A stretch of 64,000 nucleotides of DNA from JAIBBV01 sp044347745. Lineage in GTDB: Bacteria > Bdellovibrionota_C > UBA2361 > JAFLCA01. The DNA lies in assembly GCA_044347745.1 (NCBI GenBank), contig JBIKUD010000003.1:1-64000 (forward strand), read 5' to 3'. Position 1 is the first letter of the stretch, and every line of letters starts with the position of its first letter. The position numbers and the translations under genes are program-made. Positions 15,361 to 25,245 of the stretch are shown here, one piece after another. The notes below the pieces were generated by a model. The model did no database searches. It was given only the letters and a program-made list of their open reading frames with translations, and was not told the DNA's origin.

Positions 15361-16305
15361 ATGCCTGTAACAAGAGAACCCGCCAGCCTCTCAGTTGTGC
15401 TTCCCTGCTTTAATGAGGAAGAGTCGATTGCAGAGATGTATTCTCAACTCAAAACAGTGCTTGCTCCGCTTAACATTCCTTACGAACTCTTATTTGTAGA
15501 TGACGGATCGGTTGATAGCACCTGGCAGATTCTAAGCGGAATTGCGCAGAAAGATTCTCTTGTGCGTGCGCTTAAGTTTAGTCGTAATTTTGGTCAGCAG
15601 CTTGCATACCGTGCTGGCCTTGATGCCGCCGGGGGGCAGGTGGTTATAACCATGGATTCAGACCTTCAGGATCCGCCAAGTTTAATTCCATCACTTATAG
15701 CTGAGTGGCGTAGGGGAGCGGACATTGTGTACGCCCAACGAAAAAGTAGGGAGCACGATGCACTCAGTAAACGCTTTTTTGCTTCCTGCTTTTACCGGCT
15801 TATTCCAAAGTTTACCGAGTTTTCAATCCCACACCATGTTGGTGAATTTCGCTTGATGGACAGACGCGTTGTTGATGTCATTCGCACTATGAACGAGCGT
15901 CGTCCCTTTATGCGCGGCATGGTGGCTTGGACTGGATATCAAAGCGCTTTGGTACCATATGAAAGACCGGTACGGTTCGCTGGAGTAACTAAATTTCCAT
16001 TTCGTAAGTCTTTGGCCCTTGGGCTGGACGCAATGGTAGGGTTTTCCTCTATCCCTTTAAAGGCCGCGCTGCCATTTGGGTGCGTTTCAGGTGGGTTGGC
16101 TTTTTTAGGGTTGCTCTTATGCGTAGCTTTTGGAGCTGAAGCGCTACATTTTTGGTCATGTTTTCTCTGGTTTCTGCTTAGTCTGCATTTTATTTTCTTA
16201 GGGGTCCTTGGCAGTTACCTTTCCCAAATTGCCGATCAGAGCAACTCAAGGCCTCTTTATATTGTTGCCTCATCGCTAAACGCTCGCCATGCTGAAACTA
16301 AGTGA
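15361..16305 (+). CDS. Family 2 glycosyltransferase (DPM1/GtrB-like)
   Basis: 314 aa from ATG 15361. A longer frame would start inside the terminator. The GT-A fold markers are LSVVLPCFNEEESI at the N-terminus, LLFVDDGSVDSTW near residue 45 and MDSDLQDPP near residue 100 (DxD-type). Two C-terminal membrane helices (residues 235-295) place it among polyprenyl-phosphate glycosyltransferases, which load a sugar on the lipid carrier. The next gene overlaps by 17 bases and encodes a large membrane protein, a plausible partner in surface glycan modification. Confidence 0.85.
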   Translation: MPVTREPASLSVVLPCFNEEESIAEMYSQLKTVLAPLNIPYELLFVDDGSVDSTWQILSGIAQKDSLVRALKFSRNFGQQLAYRAGLDAAGGQVVITMDSDLQDPPSLIPSLIAEWRRGADIVYAQRKSREHDALSKRFFASCFYRLIPKFTEFSIPHHVGEFRLMDRRVVDVIRTMNERRPFMRGMVAWTGYQSALVPYERPVRFAGVTKFPFRKSLALGLDAMVGFSSIPLKAALPFGCVSGGLAFLGLLLCVAFGAEALHFWSCFLWFLLSLHFIFLGVLGSYLSQIADQSNSRPLYIVASSLNARHAETK

Positions 16306-18679
16306 CAGAAAAATTGCATACCTGCTCTTGGCTGCGTTCGGGGGCTATATTCTTTGGTGGTTTCGAATTTATTTTACTGACCAGAATATAGCTTCGGTAG
16401 ATTTGCCATCGCACGTAGCCCTGGTGCGGCAATTAAAGCAGCAACTGCACTCAGGACATATTACATTCTACGATAAAGATACTTTTACAGGTTTTCCTGC
16501 CTTTCGATTTTATGGATTTGTTCCTGCGCTTCTTACAGCGGTGCTTGCGTTTCCCTTAGAGTATCTTGGTTTTGACGGCGTGCAGCTTGCCTCACACCTT
16601 ATTCTTGTTTGTGGCTGCGCAGTTTTGCCGTTTTCATTCTTTTGGGCCGCTCGGGTGTATGCTCATGAGCTTGCAGGAGACCGGTTAAGCGAAACGGCCC
16701 TTGCGGCGCTCGTCGGCGCGTACTCGTTCTGGTTTCTGAATCACGACCATCAATGGTTCGGAATCGGAGCCGCTGCGCCCATGAATATTGGCCTTTTTGC
16801 GCAGCTCTTTGGTTGGCACTTATTGCTTTTGTATGTGGGCGCTCTTGGCCGCGTGTTACGAGTCGGGGGTGCTTCTTCTGGTCGACTATTGGCACTCGTG
16901 TACGCGTTTCTCCCGCTTACTCATACCCTTAGCTTTGTGTATGCCTCTTTTCTTGCTGCTTTCTTTTTACTTCTGTATTCGGCTCATAGAAGAGCGTTGT
17001 TTGGTTTTCATGCTTTAGGATTTGGACTTGCAGCTTTTTGGTTTTTGCCCGCCTTAAGTCTGCTTGGCACTTACTCCGCGTATGATGTATCGCGACCGAC
17101 GGGAGACTTTTTAGAGATACTTTTTCGTTACCCTTGGTATGGGCTTACCCGAAGTCTGCATGAGTTAATTTTTGAATCAGGTTATTGGCTAGACCCTATT
17201 CATATCTTTCTTCCGCTTAGCTTGCTGCTTGTGTGTGCTCATCCTGCGGTTAAGCGAGATGGAATTGTATTTGGTTTGTGGGTTTCGGTGCTTGTAGGAA
17301 TCATTTTTTTTGGAAGCGGATTTATTGCATCTAGTCTACCGCTTGGCCTTCACTATTATCGCTTTTTTGCTTTTCATTTTTTGCTGTTTACGTTTCTTGC
17401 AGCGGTTGCGCCTTTTGCTTTTTTTGGAGGTCGTTTTTCGTCCCGCATATCTACCGCTGCCTTGCTCCTTTTTGCAGTTATCTCGTTATTGGCAATAGGC
17501 AAGCTGCCGCATAAAGAGCGCGAAATGATATTTGAGCACAGGGGACTCGAATATCTTTCTCAAGAACGCCAGGTTGTAGAACATTTTAGGGCTCTGCCTG
17601 AGAAGGGCAGGGTATATATTGAGTATCTAAAAGACTACAAACGTTTTCCACAGCTATCTGCGCATTACCTCTCTTCGCGCTTGCCTTTCGAAGCTGGATT
17701 TGAATCGATTGTAAATTCTCATCTTCAAGAGTCTATGGCCTACCGCATGATAGCCGGTACCGCGAATATGCTAGGCGCATCAACGTATCATGTGCCTTTG
17801 CTATTTCCGGAACACGCAGATCTATCGGATGAAGATTTGGTCCAGCAATTGAGAGATTTTGGGATTACGCACTACATTTGTGCGCGTAAAAAATCTTGTG
17901 CCAAAATTCAGGAGGTTTTGAAGCAATCGCCAATTCGGATTGGACGGTATCGAATTTTCAACCTCGTAAGTGGTAGTAGGTCATTGGTGACGCCGGCTCA
18001 AAAGCAGCTGGTAGGCTACCTCGACCTTTCAGGCACTTTACCATTTTATCTGCTTCAATATTACGTCTACGCGCGTTCAGATTTGTATCCTCACATAGAG
18101 ATTCTGGCACTTGAATCAAAGGACTCGGTTCCACCGGGGCTTTCGGCCCTGCTGGTGAACTCAAGCGACGCAACAGTAATTAATAAACTTGCATTGAATC
18201 AAAGTCTTGTAGTTCCCTTACACTACAAACGTCCAAACTATAAGCTTAATCATTACGAGGTGCATTACCCTCATAATCTTGAATTTGATAGATATCGCGA
18301 AATTGAAAATTACCTCGACACCCTTGACCTGGCCGCAATTTTAGCGCCCAAAATGAGTGGGAACGCGCAGGAAGATGCGAGTTACTCCGCACAGCCAAAA
18401 ATGACCTGGAGCGAAGATGCTCAAAGCTTTCAGCTATCTCAATTGAAGCCAAATAGCTTTTATCGGGTAAACTATAGCTACTTCCCTTACTGGAGCTCGA
18501 AAAATGCCTTAGTTTTTAGAGGTTCAGGGGAGCGTATGTTCGTGCTGCCTCAGGCGGAGCAGGTAACTTTCTCCTATTCAGCTTGGAAACACCCCGCCAG
18601 TTGGTTAGGGCTTTTTATAAGTCTTGGTGCGTTTGTTATACTTATTTTGCTAAAAGACGAAGCAAAAAGTCGCCACTAA
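16289..18679 (+). CDS. Large polytopic membrane protein (PTPS-related / YfhO-like)
   Basis: 796 aa. About ten membrane helices occupy residues 8-400. After the first helix comes an extracytoplasmic loop, DLPSHVALVRQLK then FYDKDTFTGFPAFRFYG, a pattern of the family annotated as 6-pyruvoyl-tetrahydropterin synthase-related membrane proteins, which resemble GT-C glycosyltransferases. The C-terminal 350 residues are mainly soluble with a last helix at about 770-790. Overlap with the GT2 gene suggests it uses the lipid-linked sugar made there (inference). It meets radC tail to tail, and the two stop codons share the four bases CTAA. Confidence 0.7.
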   Translation: MLKLSDRKIAYLLLAAFGGYILWWFRIYFTDQNIASVDLPSHVALVRQLKQQLHSGHITFYDKDTFTGFPAFRFYGFVPALLTAVLAFPLEYLGFDGVQLASHLILVCGCAVLPFSFFWAARVYAHELAGDRLSETALAALVGAYSFWFLNHDHQWFGIGAAAPMNIGLFAQLFGWHLLLLYVGALGRVLRVGGASSGRLLALVYAFLPLTHTLSFVYASFLAAFFLLLYSAHRRALFGFHALGFGLAAFWFLPALSLLGTYSAYDVSRPTGDFLEILFRYPWYGLTRSLHELIFESGYWLDPIHIFLPLSLLLVCAHPAVKRDGIVFGLWVSVLVGIIFFGSGFIASSLPLGLHYYRFFAFHFLLFTFLAAVAPFAFFGGRFSSRISTAALLLFAVISLLAIGKLPHKEREMIFEHRGLEYLSQERQVVEHFRALPEKGRVYIEYLKDYKRFPQLSAHYLSSRLPFEAGFESIVNSHLQESMAYRMIAGTANMLGASTYHVPLLFPEHADLSDEDLVQQLRDFGITHYICARKKSCAKIQEVLKQSPIRIGRYRIFNLVSGSRSLVTPAQKQLVGYLDLSGTLPFYLLQYYVYARSDLYPHIEILALESKDSVPPGLSALLVNSSDATVINKLALNQSLVVPLHYKRPNYKLNHYEVHYPHNLEFDRYREIENYLDTLDLAAILAPKMSGNAQEDASYSAQPKMTWSEDAQSFQLSQLKPNSFYRVNYSYFPYWSSKNALVFRGSGERMFVLPQAEQVTFSYSAWKHPASWLGLFISLGAFVILILLKDEAKSRH

Positions 18680-19335
18680 AGTATATTCTCCTCTGCAAAA
18701 CTTAAAAAACTTGTTTGGCTAAATATTATATGGTCGAGCAATTTTATTCCCAAAATCTTCGAGGCTTCTTTTAAACAAGTGGTCACCTTTTTATCTTCTT
18801 CACTTGGGGTCAAACTTCCCGAAGGGTGATTATGAGCCACAATAACAGCACAGGCGCGATCACAAATTGGCTCGCTAAACACCTCTCTTGGATGCACCTG
18901 GGTGCTGTTTACGAGACCAATGGTCACAATACGTACGGCTATAACTTCGTGAGCCCCGTTTAGTGAAATTGCCACGAAGTGTTCCTGCTTGCGGTCTGCT
19001 AAATGTCGCACCAAAGGATACACATCTTTGGCCTCGCTTATTTTTACGCCTAAGGGACGAATTCTACGCCGCGCAAATTCAAGAGCCGCCATTATAAGCG
19101 CCGCCTTGGCGGGACCCATGCCCGAGACGCTCAGCAATTTTGAGTTCAAATCAGAGGCTGGCGTTTTATCGATATACTGAAGGCAGTCCTCAGCCACCTG
19201 AAGCACGTTTCGTCCCGCGCGGCCTGAACCAAGAATGATGGCCAAAAGCTCTTTGTCGCTCAGCGCTTGGGGGCCAACTTGATGAAGCCTCTCGCGGGGG
19301 CGTTCAGATAAAGGAATTGACGAAAAGGAGTTCAT
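18676..19335 (-). CDS. radC: RadC family JAMM-domain protein
   Basis: 219 aa, full length. N-terminal UPF0758 helix-hairpin-helix region (LSVSGMGPAKAALIMAALE near residue 70) and the C-terminal MPN/JAB domain with the metal motif HNHPSGSLTPSEED (H-x-H-x10-D) near residue 167. Once named a DNA repair protein; its real function is not settled. Housekeeping-like, located between membrane-protein and agmatinase genes. Confidence 0.95.
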   Translation of the reverse strand: MNSFSSIPLSERPRERLHQVGPQALSDKELLAIILGSGRAGRNVLQVAEDCLQYIDKTPASDLNSKLLSVSGMGPAKAALIMAALEFARRRIRPLGVKISEAKDVYPLVRHLADRKQEHFVAISLNGAHEVIAVRIVTIGLVNSTQVHPREVFSEPICDRACAVIVAHNHPSGSLTPSEEDKKVTTCLKEASKILGIKLLDHIIFSQTSFLSFAEENIL

Positions 19336-19386
19336 ACTCTCTATTCGTCAATTGAGGCTCAAAGTTGCGTGGAGCAGGAAAAAAAA

Positions 19387-20418
19387 CTACTTCCCAAGCA
19401 AAGCAAAAGCGCAAAGTTTATATAAGAGTCTGGCCCCCACGTTTGCGTCCCATTCGGAATCGCCCGGGCTAACTTCGTTAAGGTCAAAGCCCATAATCTT
19501 TCGCCCTGACTGCACAACTTTTCTAATAAGGTGTACCGCTTGTTCATACTCAAGGCCTCCGGGCACAGGGGTTCCCGTGTGCGGGCAAAGTTTAGGGTCT
19601 AGTCCATCTATATCAAAGCTTACATACACGTTCTTAGGTAACTCAGAAATAATGCGTTCACATTGGGTGTTCCAGTTGGTGCCCGCATATTCGGCCTGCT
19701 TAAGCGTAGAATCAAAGAAGGTTGAAATGCGATTTTCAGATGAGCGAATTACCTCGACCTCCGCTTCGCAGTAATCGCGAATGCCAACCTGCACCAGTTT
19801 TGAAATTTGTTTAAGCTTTAAGGCGTTCCACATAATTGAGGCATGAGAGAACTCAAAACCCTCGTAGCTCTTGCGTAAATCGCAGTGCGCATCAATTTGC
19901 AAAATACCAAAATTTTCGTGGTGTTCTGCCAGTGTGTTTAAAAATCCAAGTGGAGTACTATGGTCGCCTCCAACGAGTCCCACTACTTTTCCGGCGCCTA
20001 AGTAATTTTGAGTCTGCGACTGTACCCAGTGCTGAAGTTCTTGGCAGGCTGCGTTTATTTCAGCCTGTAATTTATGAAGTGAAGTGTCCCGCTCCAGGTC
20101 TATGCCAGATTGTAGGGCCTCAATAACTCGCTCAGCCTTGGGCCTTAGGGTATCGGAACGAGACAGCCACTTGTCTGAAATTGGGCTAAGCCAAACGCCG
20201 TCACGCCAAAGATTTGGATAATCTGAATCGTAGAGGTCTACTTGGTAAGAGGCCTTTAAAATGGCCTCAGGCCCTTTATGAGTGCCGCTACCGTAAGAGA
20301 CAGTTACGTCCCAAGGCACTGGAATGAGCACTATTTTGGCGCTGGCCTCGGTAGTGGGGAGCCCAAAAATTTGATTGGTGCTTAAGCCCACTGAATTGGG
20401 ATCAAATTCAACTGTCAC
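19387..20418 (-). CDS. speB: Agmatinase / arginase-family ureohydrolase
   Basis: 343 aa from GTG 20418, chosen because AAGGAA lies six bases upstream. A TTG eight codons earlier lacks such a site. The metal ligands are in order: GGDHS near residue 150, QIDAHCDLR near 178 and FDIDGLDP near 265, which hold two Mn ions. The enzyme hydrolyses agmatine to putrescine and urea, or a related guanidino compound. The N-terminal extension of about 30 residues and the FSHASIMWNAL segment near 192 fit agmatinase better than arginase. Upstream lies a long hairpin-forming region. Confidence 0.85.
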   Translation of the reverse strand: MTVEFDPNSVGLSTNQIFGLPTTEASAKIVLIPVPWDVTVSYGSGTHKGPEAILKASYQVDLYDSDYPNLWRDGVWLSPISDKWLSRSDTLRPKAERVIEALQSGIDLERDTSLHKLQAEINAACQELQHWVQSQTQNYLGAGKVVGLVGGDHSTPLGFLNTLAEHHENFGILQIDAHCDLRKSYEGFEFSHASIMWNALKLKQISKLVQVGIRDYCEAEVEVIRSSENRISTFFDSTLKQAEYAGTNWNTQCERIISELPKNVYVSFDIDGLDPKLCPHTGTPVPGGLEYEQAVHLIRKVVQSGRKIMGFDLNEVSPGDSEWDANVGARLLYKLCAFALLGK

Positions 20419-20442
20419 GTTATTTTCCTTTGAAGAAGACAA

Positions 20443-20861
20443 AAAAGTTGATATCGCTTAGGCGCATTCAGGCAGCATACGGCATTTTATTCGGGGTGCA
20501 AGCTGTAGCGCCCATCAGTTTTTTGATTGTTCTTTGCCAGCTTCTTTAATTTCATTTGACTCCAGCAGCAAGACATTAAAATGCCTTTAGTTCACCGTGA
20601 GGAAGTTAGTTTTGGCGAAGTCTTGAGCTGAACGCAACGAAAACGCTTAAACAATTGCAAGGAATTGAGCTCGGAATCGCTTTTTCCTTGTAACTATTTG
20701 GGCCACTTATGAGCTCAACTTCCAGCAATTTAAAGCGTTTTTCGGTTTTTTCCGGCGAACGTTTTATTTTGAACAAAAGTGGCTGCGGCATCGTCTGTAC
20801 GGGTGACTTCGTAGATAACTGAAATTGTTACAATTATTCTTTTTCTGTGATGGAGGGATGT
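20443..20861. other. Divergent intergenic region
   Basis: Between the agmatinase start on the minus strand and the PH-domain gene on the plus strand. It contains the long imperfect hairpin at 20640-20741 and a well-placed GGAGGG before 20862. No additional gene was found. Confidence 0.6.
20640..20741. repeat. Long imperfect inverted repeat / hairpin
   Basis: The left arm 20640-20672 (starts AAAACGCTTAAA, ends GAATTGAGCTC) pairs with the right arm 20710-20741 (starts GAGCTCAACTTCC, ends AAAGCGTTTT) over about 32 bases with a few mismatches, around a 37-base loop. TTTTTCGGTTTTTTCC follows on the plus strand. It may be a small structured RNA, a terminator-like element or a MITE. Confidence 0.6.
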
Positions 20862-21506
20862 ATGAAGAGTGTGCCGCCAATTCAATCTGAGTTTTCCCTT
20901 CATGTAAGCGAGAACAAAAGGGAAAACAGTCCCGCAATCGTCAGCAAGCGAAAAAAGGCAATTTCGTTGAGGCTAAAGAGAAATTCTCGCGTCAGGGACC
21001 AAGAAGGTCTGGCTAGACCTCTCTATCTAAGGCCTAGCATTCTCAATGAAGTGCCTCAGGTGCTGTTTTCGTCCCTGGTTGCTTTGGGCATGGCCATAGC
21101 GCTGCATCTACATAGTGATTTTTGGTTGCATGAGCTTGGTGCAGCCTTCCCGGTAGTTTTATGGGGCATGCCCATTCTGATTCTGCTTGGCTCTGTTTTA
21201 TTGTTTTTTTACCGCCGCTATAATGTGCAGTATCAAATTTTAGAAAACGGCGTAACGGCCCTGTCGGGTTTTTTGTCACTTACTCAGATTGAAGCAAAGC
21301 TTGATTACCGTCAAATTCGGGGCACCGAAATTCATCGCACTGTGTTTGATAGGCTGGTCGGCATAGGCGATTTGCATGTGTGCGGAGCAACCTCAAGCGG
21401 CATTGCCATATCTTTGCGAGGCATTCGAGACCCGTATTACTACCAACACATAATTCAACAGCGGTTAAGTCATGTTTCGAAGCCGAGCGCTGTAGCCTTA
21501 CAATAA
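20862..21506 (+). CDS. Membrane PH-domain (bPH2/YdbS-like) protein
   Basis: 214 aa from ATG 20862 with GGAGGG six bases upstream. A basic N-terminal region of about 60 residues (KRKKAISLRLKRNSR) precedes two membrane helices (about 68-85 and 95-120). The C-terminal bacterial PH domain begins YNVQYQILENGVTALSG and contains VGIGDLHVCGA near residue 170, equivalent to the GDI-V---G strand of bPH2 proteins. Function of such proteins is mostly unknown; membrane-linked. Confidence 0.65.
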   Translation: MKSVPPIQSEFSLHVSENKRENSPAIVSKRKKAISLRLKRNSRVRDQEGLARPLYLRPSILNEVPQVLFSSLVALGMAIALHLHSDFWLHELGAAFPVVLWGMPILILLGSVLLFFYRRYNVQYQILENGVTALSGFLSLTQIEAKLDYRQIRGTEIHRTVFDRLVGIGDLHVCGATSSGIAISLRGIRDPYYYQHIIQQRLSHVSKPSAVALQ

Positions 21507-21544
21507 TACTATTACTGCGGCGTTAGCTTAATAGATAGCCGCTT

Positions 21545-21895
21545 TCAGGCGACGCCTAAGTCAACGAAGGGGAAGCTGAAGGGTCGAGCATAGATTGTAA
21601 AGCTCGCTTTGCATTCTGGGCAGGTTCCGGTTCCAGATAGTACTCTATTGCGCTGAGCATTGCGAAACGATGCCACAAATAGCGTTCCTAATAGGCCCAA
21701 GGGCACCAGCACAAAATGAAGAATAGGAATAAATGTCAGCAAGATAGTCAGAGCCAGACCGCCAATAACGGTCCATATGGTTCGTTTTAGCCGAGTAAGA
21801 CTCGAAAAAGTTTCTACTTCCAAGCTTCCAGCGCTTTTGGAGGTAGCGCCGCAAAGTTCGATCCGCACATTTTGAACGCTTATTCCAGTATGCAT
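21545..21895 (-). CDS. Small membrane protein with a CPxC motif
   Basis: 116 aa. A soluble N-terminal half is followed by two membrane helices between about residues 40 and 78 (TIWTVIGGLALTILLTFIP and a second one). A single zinc-ribbon-like knuckle CPECKASF lies near residue 93. No family was recognised. It lies tail to tail with the PH-domain gene and upstream of the FG-GAP protein in the same direction, 113 bases from that start. Confidence 0.5.
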   Translation of the reverse strand: MHTGISVQNVRIELCGATSKSAGSLEVETFSSLTRLKRTIWTVIGGLALTILLTFIPILHFVLVPLGLLGTLFVASFRNAQRNRVLSGTGTCPECKASFTIYARPFSFPFVDLGVA

Positions 21896-22008
21896 AATAA
21901 AATTCTATTGCGACGAAGGTGACACCGCAAGCGAATGAAAACGCTCAATCTGACTTAATGTGTGCGCAGAGGCAGGTTTCGAACTTTATTCAGCTAAGTT
22001 ACGCTGGT

Positions 22009-24231
22009 TTACGGTAGTTCATTTCTAATTTCTAACAAGTTGTTGACCACGATATCCTTGGCCACTTGTATCGCTTGAATTGCATCGGCTTTATTTTGAT
22101 TCTCTTTGGCAATTTGCTGCAGAAGCTGTGCCTTCTTCTTGCAATGTGAATTTGTCTTTTTCTTTTTTGCTTGTTTACAAAGCTGTTTTTCAGTTTTGTA
22201 TTTTTTATTGAGAGAAGAAATTTTGCTGCGTGTAATGTCCCGGTAATTCATGTTGATATTAAGCGCTGTTGTTGCACGCGAAAGGTCCTCTGCCCGCACT
22301 GCTTCATTTGAGGGCAGAATAATTGGACTAGAAGTAAGCACTTCCAGAAATTTTGGCAATGCTTTGGTGATGCCCTTTAGGTGAGGATGAGCAGGATTTA
22401 AGGGGCTCTTAATCTTCGGAATTTTACCCGTATGATTGGGAGTAATTGCTTGGGCTTTGGCAAGTAAGGGCTCCACTAACGTTTTAAGTTCATCTCTCGA
22501 TTCGACTGCAGGCGAGAGCGCTGTTGAGCAGCCCATGATATCGTAAATGTAAACTGCGTTGTCAGAGGCAACTAATGCGATGTCAGCGCGGTTCTGGCTA
22601 CGGGTATCTAGCGCCGCTACCTGCTTTCCGAATGAGGAGCCAATTGGTCCATTAAAATAGAACATGGCCCCGCGTTGTCCCGTAATGGGGGATTCTATTG
22701 GAGTGAGCATTGCGGCATAGTTTCCGCCGGGAGCGCCAACAAGGAGGTCGGGGCTTAAGTCTGCGTTTATATCGCCAAGGCCGCTCACGGAGGTCCCAAA
22801 CAGCTCGTCGGGTTGGTCGCCAAAATCGAATCCGTGTCGCTCACCATCGAAAGTGTAATAGGCCACATGTCCTGCTTCTGGCTTAAATTCGGGGAGCTCA
22901 CCAGGAGGCAAGTTCCATCCGCCAGGGCCTCGGGGGCGATTACGTGGGCTTCCTACCGCATAAACCGTTCGACTATCTGGCCCTCGGCCTATTACTGAGA
23001 CGGAGCCGTTTTCGCCCACATGACTGTCGCGAACTAATGTAGTTCCCAATCCCAAATAATTTCCCTGAGGATCGAAAAAGAGCAGTCCCCCATAGTTACC
23101 AAGTCCAATGCTTGGGCTAGAAAGTTCTGCAGTGATTGCGTAACCCGAACCCAGGGGATCGGCCACTACTTGGGTTATGGCGCCAAGCTGAATTCTGGCC
23201 GGGGGAAGACCTAAAATGCTTGGGTCGTTTGCATCCGCCGGAATGGGATCGCTTGGAAAGGGCACTCTAGAAACGAGATTCATCGCTGCGGAGTTAGGTC
23301 CTTGAAGAATCAATGAGCCTGGGTCAAGCACACTCCAATAATACGGACAGGTAGGGCAGTGCTCGAATGCCAGCACCGGACGTGGTTCGTATCGAAGCTG
23401 GCAGGCACCAGAAATAACTAAGGGTGTTCCCGAAGAGTTCAGCGGCTGACAGGTGTCTTGTAAGGTTCCAACGCACTGGGCGACGGTTGGAAATCCAGGA
23501 ACTACATCGCAGACTGGAAGCCCAGAGGGTTGCCCAAGTGAATTAGTTCCTACCCGCACTATTTGCATCTCGGGCTGACCGCTAGGCAGCAGGTGGTACT
23601 GATAATAATTGGGATTTGGGTTACAGGCGTTTATTTGCTCGCCTGGGAAAGCGACGAACATTTTGTCTGCTGTTGCGCCTATGGCACGGCCGTGCTGCGC
23701 GTTTGGTGTTACACTTCCATTACATATCGGCTGTTGCCAACTCGAAAGGGCCCAGTTCGATGTATAAAATGGCGCGGATGTTTGTTTGGGGGGCAGAAGG
23801 GAGTCATGTCCAAGATATTGACTGCGAGCCGTGTTCTCAACTCCATCAGATAACCTAAAAAAGCGAACTGAATCGAATGGAGCTGGGCTTACGCTATCCC
23901 CTTGTGCATTTATCGGCATCCAATACGAAACGGCCAGATCGCCTTGGGAAAACGCGACTGAAGTATTAACGTTTGAGGGAACGGGAACTGAAAAATTCTC
24001 CTGAATTGCAATTCCATTAGGGCTTCGACTTGCCATGTATACTTTCAGGTCTTGAGTGGTGCGAAGCGCAAGATACTGCGAATGCCCTGGTTCATGTACA
24101 GATGACCACATTTGCGTGGCGGAAACTGGAAGTTGTTGCACCAGTGGGCACTGGGCCTCAGCCTTAGCGACAAAAAGGAGCAGGAGAGCGGCGAGGGAAC
24201 GTGGTAGTTTCATAAGCACTTTAAAACCCAT
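22009..24231 (-). CDS. Secreted FG-GAP/integrin-like repeat protein
   Basis: 740 aa. The signal peptide is cleaved after AKAEA (about residue 26). The body is a beta-propeller-like region with an FG-GAP/calcium-binding unit, GDINADLSPDLLVGAPGGNY, near residue 490 and weaker copies before it. The C-terminal 200 residues are helical and Lys-rich (KKYKTEKQLCKQAKKKKTN). AAGG four bases upstream supports the start; M7 is an alternative. Likely exported and surface-bound. No enzyme motif. The Lys-rich helical tail is odd for the family and may bind nucleic acid or the cell surface. Confidence 0.7.
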   Translation of the reverse strand: MGFKVLMKLPRSLAALLLLFVAKAEAQCPLVQQLPVSATQMWSSVHEPGHSQYLALRTTQDLKVYMASRSPNGIAIQENFSVPVPSNVNTSVAFSQGDLAVSYWMPINAQGDSVSPAPFDSVRFFRLSDGVENTARSQYLGHDSLLPPKQTSAPFYTSNWALSSWQQPICNGSVTPNAQHGRAIGATADKMFVAFPGEQINACNPNPNYYQYHLLPSGQPEMQIVRVGTNSLGQPSGLPVCDVVPGFPTVAQCVGTLQDTCQPLNSSGTPLVISGACQLRYEPRPVLAFEHCPTCPYYWSVLDPGSLILQGPNSAAMNLVSRVPFPSDPIPADANDPSILGLPPARIQLGAITQVVADPLGSGYAITAELSSPSIGLGNYGGLLFFDPQGNYLGLGTTLVRDSHVGENGSVSVIGRGPDSRTVYAVGSPRNRPRGPGGWNLPPGELPEFKPEAGHVAYYTFDGERHGFDFGDQPDELFGTSVSGLGDINADLSPDLLVGAPGGNYAAMLTPIESPITGQRGAMFYFNGPIGSSFGKQVAALDTRSQNRADIALVASDNAVYIYDIMGCSTALSPAVESRDELKTLVEPLLAKAQAITPNHTGKIPKIKSPLNPAHPHLKGITKALPKFLEVLTSSPIILPSNEAVRAEDLSRATTALNINMNYRDITRSKISSLNKKYKTEKQLCKQAKKKKTNSHCKKKAQLLQQIAKENQNKADAIQAIQVAKDIVVNNLLEIRNELP

Positions 24232-24425
24232 TTAACCTTCATCAAAGGTTATGAGGAGATTTTGAAGTTTGGTGATGTATAAAAGGGAATAATTCCCACA
24301 CTATGAGTGAGTTTCTTCCGGCAGGGTGCTTGCTGCCGAAAAATACGTTGTGGCGGTCTATCTGTCTGAAATGATTGGGTCTTTAGCTCTTGGATGAGGC
24401 AATTGGGCGAGGTAGTTACTACTCT

Positions 24426-25124
24426 CTACTCAATTGCATACGAAGCCTTGGTTACTACTCTGACCTTTTTCATTACGCTGCTGGTGGCTGTATATTCAGC
24501 ATCGCTAAATGGAGAGGAGATACTAAAGAGGCCTTGAGAAACTTGTTTTACTTTGCCAAGACGCACTCCGGTATCTTTGGCCAAAGATTCGGCTGCTGCC
24601 GTGGCTGACTGTGAAGCTGCTTTTAGCATCTCGGGTTTAATGGAGTTAAGTCCAGTAAAATAATAGGCCACTTCGCTTCCTTCTAGAATCACTCCCTGAC
24701 TAAGCAGGGTGTCGGTAGCTTCGGATGCAGTGGTAACTAAGTCTACATTAGCAGTAGATACCAAAATGGAACCTCGGCCCGAAAATCTTGGGGCACGGCT
24801 ATTGTTGGTGTAGTTATCGGCGGTTCTGTCAGACACGGAGAGGGGGGTCTTTTGAATTTCAGATTTAGAAAAACCCCGAGCCACTAAAAAAGAAATTATG
24901 TTATCGTTCATTTGGGAAGAAATTGAAAAAAGCTGTTTCATATCTTCTGCTGATACCACATAGCGAATTTGCCAAGTTGCTTGGTCGGATTTTACGGTGC
25001 GCTCGTCTAAGCCTCGCACTTCTATGCTATCGCCAAGTTTTCTAAACTCTAGAATTCCATCGCGGAGTATTAGCGCTGAACCGAGGAAAGAGAGGGCCAC
25101 AATCGTGGTCACAAATAATTTCAT
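24426..25124 (-). CDS. SIMPL-domain (DUF541) periplasmic protein
   Basis: 232 aa. The N-terminal signal or anchor (MKLFVTTIVALSFLGSALIL) is followed by the SIMPL/DUF541 fold, recognisable from IEVRGLDERTVKSDQATW near residue 35, ARGFSKSEIQKTPLSVSD near 92 and LAKDTGVRLGKVKQVSQG near 190. Family members such as YggE are envelope proteins linked to oxidative stress tolerance. The gene is 194 bases from the FG-GAP gene and looks independently transcribed. The intergenic hairpin GGCAG..CTGCC near 24315 lacks a T-run. Confidence 0.8.
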   Translation of the reverse strand: MKLFVTTIVALSFLGSALILRDGILEFRKLGDSIEVRGLDERTVKSDQATWQIRYVVSAEDMKQLFSISSQMNDNIISFLVARGFSKSEIQKTPLSVSDRTADNYTNNSRAPRFSGRGSILVSTANVDLVTTASEATDTLLSQGVILEGSEVAYYFTGLNSIKPEMLKAASQSATAAAESLAKDTGVRLGKVKQVSQGLFSISSPFSDAEYTATSSVMKKVRVVTKASYAIE

Positions 25125-25245
25125 AAAAAGAATGCCGTTCGAAAATAGATAAGAGCTTTTGGCTCAGCATTGAGCAGGGCTAGGGGTAGAGGTAGCGTAT
25201 TTCAGTGTATGCAAGAGCACAATTGGTGCCGCCTAAAAAAGAGCG

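Noticed and set aside
24310..24340. Hairpin after the SIMPL gene as a terminator
   Set aside because: The stem CGGCAG/CTGCCG has no T-run on the minus strand, so a terminator call is not supported.
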